DNA of 64,000 nucleotides from Salinibacterium sp. G-O1 (GCF_030063305.1 NZ_JASISV010000001.1:1178001-1242000), one strand, 5' to 3'. Counted from the stretch's first letter, positions 46,655 through 56,020 are shown. Translations and numbers: made by a program. Notes: generated by a model not told the origin, from the sequence alone.

Positions 46655-47236
46655 ATGTCGAGTTTCGAGTTCATCAGCCTGGCCGTCTGGGTCGGGGTCG
46701 TCGCCCTGCAACTGGCCGACCTGACCCTTACCGCGAGCAGGGTGCCGCAGCTGTCATCCTTCAGCGTGCTTCGCGACGATCTGATGGATGCCACAGCCGC
46801 CCGCCTCTCGCCGGAGCAGCTCGCCGACTTCCGTGAGAGGCTCGCCACTCTTGACGAGCGTGAGGCAGCTCGAACCGTGCCGCCGTCACGCGGCGTAAAC
46901 GCGCATCTGTTCACTGGTGTCCCGTGGCAACTGGCCGCCGTTTCGCTGTCGCTTCTGCCGGTGGTGGCCGCGGTGATGGGGGATCCGTCGAATGCGGCGG
47001 TCGTGCTGGTCGGACTGCTGTTGCCGGCGATCAGCTACGTGCTCGCGCTCGCCGTGGCACGCGCATCCATTGCTGCCGCCGGAGCGCGATCCAGTCTGCA
47101 TTCCCAGCAGCGGGCAGAGATCAGCGACCTTCTGGATCTCGCGGCGAAGGCGTCGCGCCAGAAGGTGGCCGGCCTCGGCGATCGGGTGGCGCGTGCCCTT
47201 CAGATCCTGCGCGAGCAGCAGGCTGAACGCCCCTGA
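46655..47236 (+). CDS. Membrane protein with C-terminal helical domain, function unknown
   Basis: A 193-residue protein with one N-terminal membrane helix (about 5-23), a soluble helical stretch with LSPEQLADFRERLATLDERE, two adjacent helices (about 90-108 and 113-135) and a charged helical tail. The ATG is six bases from TAAGGT at 46643-46648, so it is probably leaderless. I recognise no family. Confidence 0.75.
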   Translation: MSSFEFISLAVWVGVVALQLADLTLTASRVPQLSSFSVLRDDLMDATAARLSPEQLADFRERLATLDEREAARTVPPSRGVNAHLFTGVPWQLAAVSLSLLPVVAAVMGDPSNAAVVLVGLLLPAISYVLALAVARASIAAAGARSSLHSQQRAEISDLLDLAAKASRQKVAGLGDRVARALQILREQQAERP

Positions 47237-47266
47237 ATCACTGGGGTTTACCGCTAGGGTTTTCGC

Positions 47267-48550
47267 ATGATCAACCCCACGGACCAGCCTTCCCCGATGA
47301 ATCCGACATCGTCGAAGGCTGACCTGACAGCATCGTCAAGAGTTTCTGCAAGCGAGCCGACCGCAGCCTCGGCGGAGTTCACCCGGCAGCTCGCGGCGAC
47401 AGCGCAGCCCGGGCTTACCGCGCCGGCCAGACCAGCTAACACCGCGCTCGTGCTCGGGATCGTGGGTGTGATCATCCTGTCGATCGTCGCGCTGGCGGTT
47501 GCCGGATACCTTGTGCTTGGGCTCGGCGGAGACGCTGTCGCGCTCGGCGGCCTCATGGCATTCATTCCGTTGGCGATCGTCTTCTTTGGTGTTCGCTGGA
47601 TTGACCGGTGGGAGCCCGAACCGCGGCTGGCGGTAGTCTTCGCGTTTCTCTGGGGTGCTGCGGTGGCCGTCGTCATCGCCCTGGTCGTCGGTGGCGGCGT
47701 CGACCCCGTCATCATGCTGGTCTCTCAGGGAAACAGCTTCATCTACCAATTCGTTGGCGCGGCCATCCAGGCGCCGCTCGTCGAGGAATCGGCTAAGGGA
47801 CTTGGGTTGCTCGTCATTTTCTTCGCCGCCCGTAAGTATTTCGACGGACCCGTGGACGGCATCGTTTACGCCGCCTGGGTGGCGGGCGGTTTCGCGTTCA
47901 CCGAGAACATCCTCTACTTCGGTTCGCAATTGCTTGACGCTGGCACCGCATTCTCGCCTGACGTTGCGTTCATCTTCTTTGTGCGCGGAGTCATGTCGCC
48001 CTTCGCCCACGTGATGTTCACCATGTTCACGGGGATTGCCCTCGGTTTCGCTGCCCGTCGAGGGCTTGGGGCGATGGGCGTGATGGGGCTCTTCCTCCTG
48101 GGACTCATTCCGGCGATGCTGCTGCACGCCCTCTGGAACGGCGCCCTGTTCTTCGTCAACGACTTCTTCGGCTACTACGCCATCGTGCAGTTCCCGCTCT
48201 TCGTTCTCGCGATCGTGCTCGTGAAGTTCCTGCGCAAACAGGAGTCGAAGCTCACCTTCGACCGGTTGAACGAATATGCAAGCGTCGGCTGGTTCTCGCA
48301 CGACGAAATTCCTGCTTTGGCTACCGGGCAGGGCCGTCGCCAGGCGATGGCGTGGGCGCGGCGCAATGGCAATGGCGCCGCGATGAAACGGTACATCCGG
48401 GATGCCACCACGCTGGCGTTCACCCGCCAGCGCATCATCACCGGGCGTGGAGGAATCGGTGCAACGGCCGATGAGGCTGCGATTCTCAGCGCGATCGTCG
48501 AGTCGCGCCGGTCGCTGGTCGAGGCCGGCCGGCCAGCCTCCCAGGCCTAG
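47267..48550 (+). CDS. PrsW-family intramembrane metalloprotease
   Basis: A 427-residue membrane protein with eight or so helices. Family motifs are visible: the EEXXK-type LVEESAKG, FAFTENILYF, and the later HVMFTMFTG and LLHALWNG histidines. PrsW cleaves an anti-sigma factor in Bacillus; the actinobacterial targets are unknown. A polar N-terminus of about 50 residues precedes the first helix. TAGGGT at 47255-47260 lies six bases before the ATG (leaderless). Confidence 0.9.
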   Translation: MINPTDQPSPMNPTSSKADLTASSRVSASEPTAASAEFTRQLAATAQPGLTAPARPANTALVLGIVGVIILSIVALAVAGYLVLGLGGDAVALGGLMAFIPLAIVFFGVRWIDRWEPEPRLAVVFAFLWGAAVAVVIALVVGGGVDPVIMLVSQGNSFIYQFVGAAIQAPLVEESAKGLGLLVIFFAARKYFDGPVDGIVYAAWVAGGFAFTENILYFGSQLLDAGTAFSPDVAFIFFVRGVMSPFAHVMFTMFTGIALGFAARRGLGAMGVMGLFLLGLIPAMLLHALWNGALFFVNDFFGYYAIVQFPLFVLAIVLVKFLRKQESKLTFDRLNEYASVGWFSHDEIPALATGQGRRQAMAWARRNGNGAAMKRYIRDATTLAFTRQRIITGRGGIGATADEAAILSAIVESRRSLVEAGRPASQA

Positions 48551-48556
48551 ACGCGA

Positions 48557-49564
48557 TCAGAGTCCCTCGACGGCGAGCAAGGCAGTCACGAGAGGAAAGA
48601 CGAAGAAGCCAACAGCGACCAGGATGCCGATGGCGATCGAAACGATGGGGACGCGACGTTTGAGCCGTTGGCCATGCGGCGCAACCAGATTGGCCGTGAA
48701 ATTTTGCACACGCTCGTCGGAATACCTGTCCGTCTGAGTGAGCGTCTTCGCGCCAACGGTGTCAACGATGCTGAGCAGCCGCTGGTGAACGGCAGGTTTT
48801 AGCATGACGAAGGGTTTAGCCGAATAGACGAACATCCATTTGTCGACGATTTCGACGTCAAAGGGGGCGGCGTTGTCGATGAGTAACGCCATCAGGTCGG
48901 GTGTGAAGACGTAGAGTGCATCCCGTTCATACGCCTGTGGGCAGTACAGGGTGAAGTGGTTGTTGAAATCGCCCTCAAGCGACAGGACCTGCTCTTTGCG
49001 GAATGCTGCGGGGAGGTTGGAAACACCGAACAGACCGTTATTCGCTCGGGAGTCAAGCACCATATGCGGCAGCGACCTGTCGAGCTGCAGTGCCAGGAAA
49101 CCCCAGTTGTGTGTCGACTTGTTCTTGCCGCTGCCGGTCACGTACCGGTAATTTCCATAGTCGAGAAACCTGCCTGACGTCGATCGCAGGTGGTCGAGTG
49201 ACTGACGGCTATGCCCGGCCGAAAAGATTGCTCCGGGGTACTGTGGCGCGCTGCCGCGCGGGGAGAACACCATCCCGTTGGCGGACGCAAATGAGTCGAG
49301 TCGATACCAGCGCTCCCAGCGCGAGCGGGCCGAGGCGCGAAACTTCGCCGCCACCACGGCTATCACCGCTCCGACGAGAATCACCAACCCCACGGCGACG
49401 GCGGGAAGCACTCGGCCGTCGTACTGGATCATCCGCATCACCAAGGACAGGAAGGCGATGCCCAACGCCCCGAAGATGACAACGGTGAAGGTGATCAGCA
49501 TCCGTGTCACGTTCGAGGCCGATGAGTAATTTGGCGCGGCGTGACGATGTGAAGGTAGCGACAT
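48557..49564 (-). CDS. Membrane protein with large soluble domain, function unknown
   Basis: A 335-residue protein with two N-terminal membrane helices (about 22-44 and 52-72), a soluble domain of about 230 residues (including MVLDSRANNGLFGVSNLP) and one C-terminal helix (about 311-331). The layout is like several uncharacterised actinobacterial proteins; no catalytic motif is visible. GGGAG lies directly before the ATG, an unusually short spacing, so the start may be slightly further in. Ends six bases from the convergent PrsW gene. Confidence 0.78.
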   Translation of the reverse strand: MSLPSHRHAAPNYSSASNVTRMLITFTVVIFGALGIAFLSLVMRMIQYDGRVLPAVAVGLVILVGAVIAVVAAKFRASARSRWERWYRLDSFASANGMVFSPRGSAPQYPGAIFSAGHSRQSLDHLRSTSGRFLDYGNYRYVTGSGKNKSTHNWGFLALQLDRSLPHMVLDSRANNGLFGVSNLPAAFRKEQVLSLEGDFNNHFTLYCPQAYERDALYVFTPDLMALLIDNAAPFDVEIVDKWMFVYSAKPFVMLKPAVHQRLLSIVDTVGAKTLTQTDRYSDERVQNFTANLVAPHGQRLKRRVPIVSIAIGILVAVGFFVFPLVTALLAVEGL

Positions 49565-49675
49565 CTCCCGCGATTGTCGGATCGATCAGGGGAGCATAAT
49601 TCGTGCCGGGCGCCATACGACCCATGATATTGAGCGGACGCACCGGTCGCAGTCAGAGGCCAAAACACCCCTGTT

Positions 49676-49735
49676 AACAACTCATCGCCCAGCGGTGCGG
49701 CAATGCCTGCGACTCAGACCGGGCGATAAGTTGTT
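49676..49735. repeat. Hairpin downstream of the cysteine-synthase-like gene
   Basis: AACAACTCATCGCCC at 49676-49690 pairs with GGGCGATAAGTTGTT at 49721-49735 with one G:U or C:A position, around a 30-nt loop. It sits in the 196-nt gap between two minus-strand genes, so it is a candidate terminator for the upstream gene. No T tract follows. Confidence 0.75.
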
Positions 49736-49760
49736 CTGTAACTAGGTTCGCACTCACCCG

Positions 49761-50762
49761 TCATTCGCGCAATACCCGCGCCACAATCCGTCGTCGGCTC
49801 ATTACTTCGCGGGCTCGGTGGGCGTCTGCGAACAGGTTGTCGTCAAGATACTTCAGCCCGGTATCGCACGCGACAGTCACGACAACCTTGCCTGGCCCCA
49901 GCTGCCTGGCGAGATCGAGGGCCGCGGCAATGTTCACACCGGATGATGTTCCCACCAGCAGCCCTTCCTTCTCTGCCAGCTGACGACAGATCGAGCGCGC
50001 GACGTCCTCATCCACGACCCTGACATCGTCGTACAACTCGCGGTCCAGCAGGGGCGGGACGAACCCAACGCCGATGCCGTCAATGTGGTGCTGACCGGAA
50101 TGACCCTCGGTGATCACCGGGGTTGACGCTGGCTCGAGCGCAACGATGCGCGTGTCCTGTGAGAACTCTCTCAACACGCCGGCGACTCCCATCAGCAGCC
50201 CAGCAGTGCCAACCGCGCCACAGAAACAGTCAATTCCTTCGGGGAACTGGGCCACCAGCTCCTGCCCGATACCCGCGTACCCAATCAATGAGTCGCGGTT
50301 GTTGAATTGGTCGGTCTGATAGCAGCCGCCCTCCGCAGCGATTGCAGCAGCAGCCGTCATCATCTCTCTCATGAGCGCGGCGCTGATCTCGCCGCTCGGG
50401 CTGTGCACGATCGTCAATTCTGCGCCGAATGCCCGAATGGTGTTGAGCTTCGTTGCCGCGAACGCATCGGACGAAACGGCGTGAAATTTGTAGCCCTTCG
50501 CGGCACAGACGAAGGCGAGTGAGGAGCCCGTGCTTCCACAGGTGTATTCGACAACCGTGAGGTCTCGCGTGAGTGCTCCGCGATTCTCGGCCTCCTCGAT
50601 CATGGCGAGAGCCATCCGGTCCTCGTAGGAACCGGTCGGATTGAATCCCTCGAGTTTGACGAACACCGCGGCAGAACCGGGCGGCACGAGTCGTTGAAGT
50701 TGAACGACGGGGGTGTTGCCGATCGCGTCGAGTGCCGACGCTACGGGTCGTGGGGGGAGCAT
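49761..50762 (-). CDS. Cysteine synthase/CBS-type PLP-fold protein with the PLP lysine replaced
   Basis: A 333-residue fold-type II protein like cysteine synthase and cystathionine beta-synthase cores (AIGNTPVVQLQRL, then GSTGSSLAF and GTSSGVNIAAAL for phosphate and substrate binding). The usual motif NPTGSxKDR reads NPTGSYEDR here: residue 47, which should be the PLP Schiff-base lysine, is glutamate (codon GAG at 50622-50624). All other motifs look intact. Either it is a pseudoenzyme, or a sequencing error or recent mutation changed AAG to GAG. GGAG precedes the ATG. Confidence 0.88.
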   Translation of the reverse strand: MLPPRPVASALDAIGNTPVVQLQRLVPPGSAAVFVKLEGFNPTGSYEDRMALAMIEEAENRGALTRDLTVVEYTCGSTGSSLAFVCAAKGYKFHAVSSDAFAATKLNTIRAFGAELTIVHSPSGEISAALMREMMTAAAAIAAEGGCYQTDQFNNRDSLIGYAGIGQELVAQFPEGIDCFCGAVGTAGLLMGVAGVLREFSQDTRIVALEPASTPVITEGHSGQHHIDGIGVGFVPPLLDRELYDDVRVVDEDVARSICRQLAEKEGLLVGTSSGVNIAAALDLARQLGPGKVVVTVACDTGLKYLDDNLFADAHRAREVMSRRRIVARVLRE

Positions 50763-50932
50763 CGGAACTCCAATTCCTAGCCCCCTGCGGCACGAGCTGG
50801 TGCAACTCAGTCCAGTTCACTGCATGGATGGGGTGGCGTCAACCGGCCGGGGCAACTAAGCCGGGGATTGGCACCCGCTCACCCTCGCGTCGCGCCAAGA
50901 TGGGTCGTCCTGGAGGTGGATGCCGCGCCCCG

Positions 50933-50938
50933 TAGAAT
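50933..50938 (+). promoter_or_regulatory. Putative -10 box of helD
   Basis: TAGAAT is followed by about 40 nt of leader before the helD ATG. No rifamycin-associated element was recognised upstream. Confidence 0.5.
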
Positions 50939-50978
50939 GGACTGCTGGATTTCGGGCCGGCTGTGAAGGGACTGTTTC

Positions 50979-53225
50979 ATGCCGTTAGGCGAGCTTGAGC
51001 GTGAACGAGAGTACGTCGGCACCCTGTACGCCCGCCTCGATGTGTTGAGGGATGAAGCCCAGTCGCAACTCGAAGCTGTGCGAAGGAGCAACCCGGGCGG
51101 AACGCACCAGAACCGCTCCGAGCGCGATGCCTTCGCCCGAATTTACGAGGACAGGGTCAGCCAGCTCCGGCAAATCGATGAACGGCTCGCGTTCGGTCGG
51201 TTGGAGCTTGAGGCCGAAGACGGGGAACCCCCCGTGCACCGCTACATCGGCCGGATCGGGCTTCGCGACTACGACCTGGCTCCGCTGCTGCTCGACTGGC
51301 GTGTGCCACAGGCACGAGCCTTCTACCAGGCCACCGCGGCCACGCCATTGGGCGCCCGCGCGCGACGACACCTCCAGAGCCAGGGCCGCGACATCGTGCG
51401 GATCGATGACGAAATCTTCGACCAGGACATGCTGAGCGGTGACGTCAGTCACCTGCAGGGTGAGGCCGCCCTGCTGGCGACACTCACGGCGCAGCGCACG
51501 GGACGAATGGGCGACATCGTCGCGACAATTCAGGCCGAACAGGATGCGATTATCCGTTCGGAGTTGCGCGGCACGCTCGTGGTGCAGGGCGGCCCCGGCA
51601 CCGGCAAAACTGCGGTGGCTCTGCATCGTGCCGCCTACCTGCTGTATTCGCACCGGGAGCGCCTGGCGTCATCCGGGGTGCTCATCGTCGGCCCGAGTCG
51701 CTCGTTCCTGCAGTACATCGAGGCTGTGCTGCCGTCCCTCGGCGAGACCGGCGTCGTGCTGTCGAGCGTCGGACAGCTCTTCCCCGGCGTCGACACGTCG
51801 AAGGATGACTCGGCCGAGGTTTCATCGCTCAAGGGTTCGCTCGAGATGTCCGCCCTCATCGCCAGAGCGGTGCGGTCCCGTCAGGTGGTGCCCAAAGAGT
51901 CAACAGTGCTCGACATCAACGGCGAGTTCCTGACCGTCCCGGCGAGCGTCATCCACAGTGCCATGCAGAAGGCGTGGGACACCAAAAAAGCACACAACCT
52001 GGCGAGGGTCACCTTCAACAAGGCTGCGCTCTCATCGCTGGCACGCATGCTCGCCGAGCAGCTTCGCTCTCACGGCAACACCATCGAAGAGAGCGATCAG
52101 TCGTGGCTGAAGGAAGACATCCGCACGTCGCACGACGTCAAGGTGGCGCTCAACACCGCATGGATGCCCCTCTCGCCGAAGAAGCTGCTGCAAGACCTCT
52201 ACGCTCGCCCGCAGTGGCTGGCCTCGCTCACCCCGCGGTGGTCGGTCGAGCAACGAGCACTTCTGGTCCGCGATCGCGACGCGGAGTTCACCGTCAGTGA
52301 CGTGCCGCTGCTGGATGAAGCCGCCGAACTTCTGGGGGAGGTCGATGTCAGCGCTGACGTCGATAAACGTGAACGCAAGCAACAGCGAAAGCGTGACATC
52401 GAGAACGCGCAGGCGGCGATCCAGAACATGCAGGTCGAAGGTCTTGTCGATGCAGCCACGCTCGCTGAGGGCTTCGAGGCGGCGGTTGAGCGCGGCACGA
52501 CGGCCGAGCTGGCGGCATCAGACCGCACCTGGGCCTACGGGCATGTCGTGGTGGATGAAGCGCAGGAGCTCTCTCCCATGCAGTGGCGGCTGCTCATGAG
52601 GAGAAATCCGCTGAAGTCGTTCACCATCGTGGGGGATATCGCCCAGGCGTCGGCGGCCGCGGGGGCCACGAGTTGGGCAGGAGCGCTTCAGACCCACGTG
52701 GGCGAAAACTGGCGGCTCGAAGAACTGACCGTGAACTACCGCACTCCGGCCCAGATCTCGGTGGTCGCAGAATCCATGGCAATCGCTCACGGGGTGAATA
52801 TCACCAGCTCTCGAGCCGTTCGCGAGAGCGAATGGCCGGTCGACGTCGTGGTGGCCGGCGATCTGGCCGAGGCCGTCGCGGAGACCATACGCTCTGACCG
52901 CGAAACCGATAGCAGGGGAACCATCGCCGTCATCGTCAGTGAGAGTCTGGTGTCGTCGATCTGGCCCACCATCGATGAGCAATTTGGGGTGCAGGCCGGT
53001 CGCGGTGCTGCGGGCCTGACGCGCGCGATTGCGGTGCTCACCCCTCAGGAGTCGAAAGGCCTCGAGTTTGACTCGGTCGTCGTCGTCGAGCCCCAGCGCA
53101 TCGTCGACGAGATCACGCGGGGCGGCGCAGCGCTATATGTGGCCATGACTCGATCCACCCAGAGGCTGCACCTTGTCACGACCGGCGACCTGCCGGCCGG
53201 AATCGACACCGCCTCACTGGTCTGA
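50979..53225 (+). CDS. helD: HelD-like RNA polymerase-recycling helicase
   Basis: A 748-residue SF1 (UvrD-like) ATPase of the HelD type. It starts with an N-terminal coiled-coil arm (LEREREYVGTLYARLD) that in actinobacterial HelD enters the RNAP secondary channel, then Walker A GGPGTGKTAVALHR near residue 206, later helicase motifs (VDEAQELS, and the ESKGLEFDSV region near the C-terminus). HelD releases stalled polymerase from DNA and can protect it from rifampicin. The start ATG at 50979 gives the full arm. Confidence 0.9.
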   Translation: MPLGELEREREYVGTLYARLDVLRDEAQSQLEAVRRSNPGGTHQNRSERDAFARIYEDRVSQLRQIDERLAFGRLELEAEDGEPPVHRYIGRIGLRDYDLAPLLLDWRVPQARAFYQATAATPLGARARRHLQSQGRDIVRIDDEIFDQDMLSGDVSHLQGEAALLATLTAQRTGRMGDIVATIQAEQDAIIRSELRGTLVVQGGPGTGKTAVALHRAAYLLYSHRERLASSGVLIVGPSRSFLQYIEAVLPSLGETGVVLSSVGQLFPGVDTSKDDSAEVSSLKGSLEMSALIARAVRSRQVVPKESTVLDINGEFLTVPASVIHSAMQKAWDTKKAHNLARVTFNKAALSSLARMLAEQLRSHGNTIEESDQSWLKEDIRTSHDVKVALNTAWMPLSPKKLLQDLYARPQWLASLTPRWSVEQRALLVRDRDAEFTVSDVPLLDEAAELLGEVDVSADVDKRERKQQRKRDIENAQAAIQNMQVEGLVDAATLAEGFEAAVERGTTAELAASDRTWAYGHVVVDEAQELSPMQWRLLMRRNPLKSFTIVGDIAQASAAAGATSWAGALQTHVGENWRLEELTVNYRTPAQISVVAESMAIAHGVNITSSRAVRESEWPVDVVVAGDLAEAVAETIRSDRETDSRGTIAVIVSESLVSSIWPTIDEQFGVQAGRGAAGLTRAIAVLTPQESKGLEFDSVVVVEPQRIVDEITRGGAALYVAMTRSTQRLHLVTTGDLPAGIDTASLV

Positions 53226-53248
53226 CGGCACCCCTCACACGGGTGTGA

Positions 53249-53380
53249 CCCCCTGTGGGGGATTGTCGAGTTGACCATCCCTCGGCAGTATTGCCTTACG
53301 AACATAGCTCGGGGGAGCGAAGTTCGTCGGATGCGATTCGTTGCAACGAGTAGGGCCGGAGGCGGGGGAGTCTCCGGCCC
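53249..53380 (+). other. Structured leader of the NERD gene
   Basis: In order: palindrome CCCCCTGTGGGGG (53249-53261); ACGAAC/GTTCGT enclosing GCTCGGGGGAGC (53307-53318); the 12-nt palindrome TCGTTGCAACGA; and a strong 9-bp hairpin GGGCCGGAG/CTCCGGCCC (53353-53361 with 53372-53380). The NERD ribosome site follows about 30 nt later. The GCTCGGGGGAGC and ACGAGTAGGGCCGG parts recur near 57.0 kb. It does not match riboswitch classes I know. Confidence 0.55.
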
Positions 53381-53421
53381 AACGTCTTTAACTGTGTACA
53401 GCAAGTTTTTTGGAGGATCGG

Positions 53422-54216
53422 ATGGCGCCCACTCGCATACTTCGCGACAGGGTAGCCGGACAATCCGCGATGTGGCACGTCGTGTCTGCACAGCAGCTCG
53501 CAGCCCCACAATCATCCATCGGCCGGTTCTTCGGTGTCAGCCCTCTCACGCCGGAGGCGAGAATCTCGTACCGCGGCGCGCTCGGCGAGCTTCTGGTCGG
53601 TGATGTCCTTGAGAACCTCGGCCATCGCTGGGATGTGCTGCATGACGTTCCGCTGGGATACAGCTCTCTCGATCATCTCGTCATCGGCCCCGCCGGGGTT
53701 TTTACTGTGCACACGGCCAATTGCAATGGTGTGGATGCTGTCATCGACGACGACGCCATGCTTGTTGCCGGCGAGGCTCGTCACGACATCCCGCTGGCCA
53801 GGGCGGTGGCAGGCGAGGTCGCCCAGATCCTGAGCGCCGCTGCTGGTCGACCAATCACCGTGAGCCCCTTATTGGTAGTCGTCGGCCCGCGACGACTCAT
53901 CGTCAGGACGGCGCCCGGTGATGTCGCCATCATCACGTCTACCGACCTCGAGCGGCGGTTGTGTACGGCGCCGCAGACGCTGAACGGCGATGAGGTTGCA
54001 CTGATCTCCGATATTGCCGATCTGGATGTCACGTGGCCTGTCGCGGGGGAGACCGTCCTCGACACGCAGAAACTGCATCGCGATTTCAGCGTCATCCGTG
54101 CGCACGTGGGTACGGCGCTCGTGCGCCGCATCGCCTGGGCGGCGGCAGCGACCACGGTTGTCTACATTTCTGTGTGCAGTGTGATCGCTGCTCTGGTGTC
54201 GATGATGATGAAATAG
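53422..54216 (+). CDS. NERD-domain protein
   Basis: A 264-residue protein whose middle section (GALGELLVGDVLENLGHRWDVLHD and SSLDHLVIGPAGVF, given in parts) matches the NERD nuclease-related domain; the conserved Asp and the catalytic-like residues of the restriction-endonuclease fold are plausible but not proven active. A C-terminal membrane helix lies at about residues 238-260. GGAGG five bases upstream fixes the ATG at 53422. The long structured leader is unusual for such a gene. Its VanZ neighbour follows immediately. Confidence 0.83.
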   Translation: MAPTRILRDRVAGQSAMWHVVSAQQLAAPQSSIGRFFGVSPLTPEARISYRGALGELLVGDVLENLGHRWDVLHDVPLGYSSLDHLVIGPAGVFTVHTANCNGVDAVIDDDAMLVAGEARHDIPLARAVAGEVAQILSAAAGRPITVSPLLVVVGPRRLIVRTAPGDVAIITSTDLERRLCTAPQTLNGDEVALISDIADLDVTWPVAGETVLDTQKLHRDFSVIRAHVGTALVRRIAWAAAATTVVYISVCSVIAALVSMMMK

Positions 54217-54217
54217 C

Positions 54218-54709
54218 GTGGCCATACAGGTTTCCCATGGTCAGGTGCGACACGATAGTTGGATGTTCCTGCGGCACCCGATCCTGAGCACGATGACCCT
54301 GGCGTATCTTGCCCTGGTCGGCTGGCTCACGCTCACGCCCTCGTCGACCGGTTTCGAGTCTGGCCTGTTGTGGAAGCTGGCGGGTGTGCTCAGGCGGTAT
54401 CCAGAAACCGAGTGGTTCACCTTCATGCGGCTCGAATTCATCGCGAATATCGCCATGTTTGTGCCGTTGGGTGTCTTCTTTGTTTTGCTCTTCGGCAGGA
54501 AATTCTGGTGGGTGGCGATCATCTTCGGAATGCTGATGACGGTGGGCATCGAGTATGCGCAGCAGTTCATTCCCAACCGGGTTTCCGATCTCCGCGATCT
54601 GATCGCCAATATTCTGGGGGCGATCGTCGGTGTTGTGCTCGCCCTCATCCTGACCGCTGCGAAGGAGCGACGACTCAGGGTCGCCAGGGCTCAGGGCACA
54701 TCAGCCTGA
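54218..54709 (+). CDS. VanZ-like membrane protein
   Basis: A 163-residue protein with four membrane helices. The VanZ signature is visible as the spaced E, Q, R, D, N and G residues in VGIEYAQQFIPNRVSDLRDL followed by NILG. VanZ proteins can lower teicoplanin sensitivity but most are of unknown role. The GTG at 54218 directly follows the NERD stop; a later ATG at 54263 would remove 15 residues and is possible. It ends 28 bases from the convergent marP. Confidence 0.85.
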   Translation: MAIQVSHGQVRHDSWMFLRHPILSTMTLAYLALVGWLTLTPSSTGFESGLLWKLAGVLRRYPETEWFTFMRLEFIANIAMFVPLGVFFVLLFGRKFWWVAIIFGMLMTVGIEYAQQFIPNRVSDLRDLIANILGAIVGVVLALILTAAKERRLRVARAQGTSA

Positions 54710-54737
54710 TTCCGGGATCCCGCGACGCCGGTGGCGG

Positions 54738-55925
54738 TCAGCCAGTGATGCAGTTGCCGCTCGACACGGCGTCAGCCAGCCCCGGCGCTTGAGACGCGAC
54801 GGGGTTGAGCTCGGCCATCGTCATCGCGTATCCAACCCGGTCGTTGTCGGAGCTCCGAGCGAAGATGACGCCAGCGACCCTCCCGTCCAGGGTCAGGAGC
54901 GGACCGCCGGAGTTGCCTTCGCGCACTGCGGCGGCGAGCGTGTACACCTCTCGGTTATTCGAGCTGGAACCGTAGATGTCGGCCACCCGAGGTGTGGTGA
55001 CCGAGATGACGTCGGCCGCTCCCGACGCGAAAGGGCCACCGAAGGGGTAGCCCTCGAACACGGCGTCCGTTCCGGCAGTCAGCGTCTCGCTGATTCCGAG
55101 TGCTGGGGCAGACAAGCCTGGGGCCGCGATCACGGCAAGATCGTCGATCGGGTCGAAGTAGACGATCGTTCCGGTGATGACCTCGCCGCTCGGCGACTCA
55201 ATGACGGGTTCGCTGACACCGGCGACGACGTGGGCGTTGGTGATGATGCGATCGTCTGAGATTACGAAACCGGTTCCCGCTTGTGACTGGCCGCACGCGT
55301 AGGCATTGCCGGTGATGCGAACGACCGACTGCGCGGCCGTGTTCAGGGCGTCGCTGCCGGTGTCGATCTGGGGGATCACCGCGACTTCCCCGTCGAGGGC
55401 GTCGGTGATGAGCGGGATCCCGCCATCGACTACGGCTCCGCGAACCTGGGCGAGAAAACTCTGAACAGGGTCAGGTGTGAAGGTGGTGATGGTGCGCAGG
55501 ATCGTCGAGCCAGCAACGGCCCTTGATAGCGTGGGTACGCCGAGCTGGCCGGCGCTGAACGCGACGACGGATGCCACGAGGGCGGCGACGACACCGGCGA
55601 CGAGTGCACCGAGCACCCTGTCGAAGCCGCCGAGCGGGCTCTTGGCCACGCCATGACGCACGCCGCGACCGATGGCGCTCCCCAGACCGTGCCCAAGCCC
55701 CACGAGCAGCACAGCGACGAAGATGGTGACTCCGGGGCGCAGGAATGGCACAGGTACCCAGGCTGCCGCCAGCGGGGCTGCGAAGAAGGCAGCGATGACG
55801 CCGGCGATAACGCCTGCGATCACGAATCCGGTGCGCGAGAGTCCGTTGCGGAAGCCATAGACGACATACGCGAGAAGCACGACACCGAGGAAGATGTCGA
55901 GCATGAGTGACTCGGTCATGGTCAT
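54738..55925 (-). CDS. marP: MarP-like periplasmic serine protease
   Basis: A 395-residue protein with an N-terminal CvpA-like region of four membrane helices (to about residue 115) and an extracytoplasmic trypsin-like domain. The catalytic triad is in TNAHVVAG (His), DPIDDLAVI (Asp) and REGNSGGPL (Ser). Two cysteines (in NAYACGQ and SGNCITG) could form the disulfide that activates mycobacterial MarP under acid or oxidative stress. The ATG at 55925 overlaps the stop of a 29-codon ORF as ATGA, which decides it over a second ATG at 55919. Confidence 0.93.
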   Translation of the reverse strand: MTMTESLMLDIFLGVVLLAYVVYGFRNGLSRTGFVIAGVIAGVIAAFFAAPLAAAWVPVPFLRPGVTIFVAVLLVGLGHGLGSAIGRGVRHGVAKSPLGGFDRVLGALVAGVVAALVASVVAFSAGQLGVPTLSRAVAGSTILRTITTFTPDPVQSFLAQVRGAVVDGGIPLITDALDGEVAVIPQIDTGSDALNTAAQSVVRITGNAYACGQSQAGTGFVISDDRIITNAHVVAGVSEPVIESPSGEVITGTIVYFDPIDDLAVIAAPGLSAPALGISETLTAGTDAVFEGYPFGGPFASGAADVISVTTPRVADIYGSSSNNREVYTLAAAVREGNSGGPLLTLDGRVAGVIFARSSDNDRVGYAMTMAELNPVASQAPGLADAVSSGNCITG

Positions 55926-56011
55926 CCGAACTGGTTGCTGGGCAGGCTGAAAGCGACGACACCGATGATACCGAGCACCGCGACGAGATTGCTGAGCGCG
56001 CCGTGACCCAT
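55922..56011 (-). CDS. 29-residue single-helix microprotein coupled to marP
   Basis: ATG at 56011 opens a 29-codon frame with hydrophobic core NLVAVLGIIGVVAFSL and polar ends, a single membrane helix. Its TGA overlaps the marP ATG (ATGA), and it starts ten bases after the acyltransferase stop, so all three are on one minus-strand transcript. The ribosome site is weak. Protein evidence is absent; the geometry and helix suggest either a regulator of MarP or a leader peptide for coupling. Confidence 0.6.
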   Translation of the reverse strand: MGHGALSNLVAVLGIIGVVAFSLPSNQFG

Positions 56012-56020
56012 CACGCGGCT

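Noticed and set aside
53249-53380. Cyclic-di-GMP or cyclic-di-AMP riboswitch
   Set aside because: The conserved core sequences of those classes are not present.
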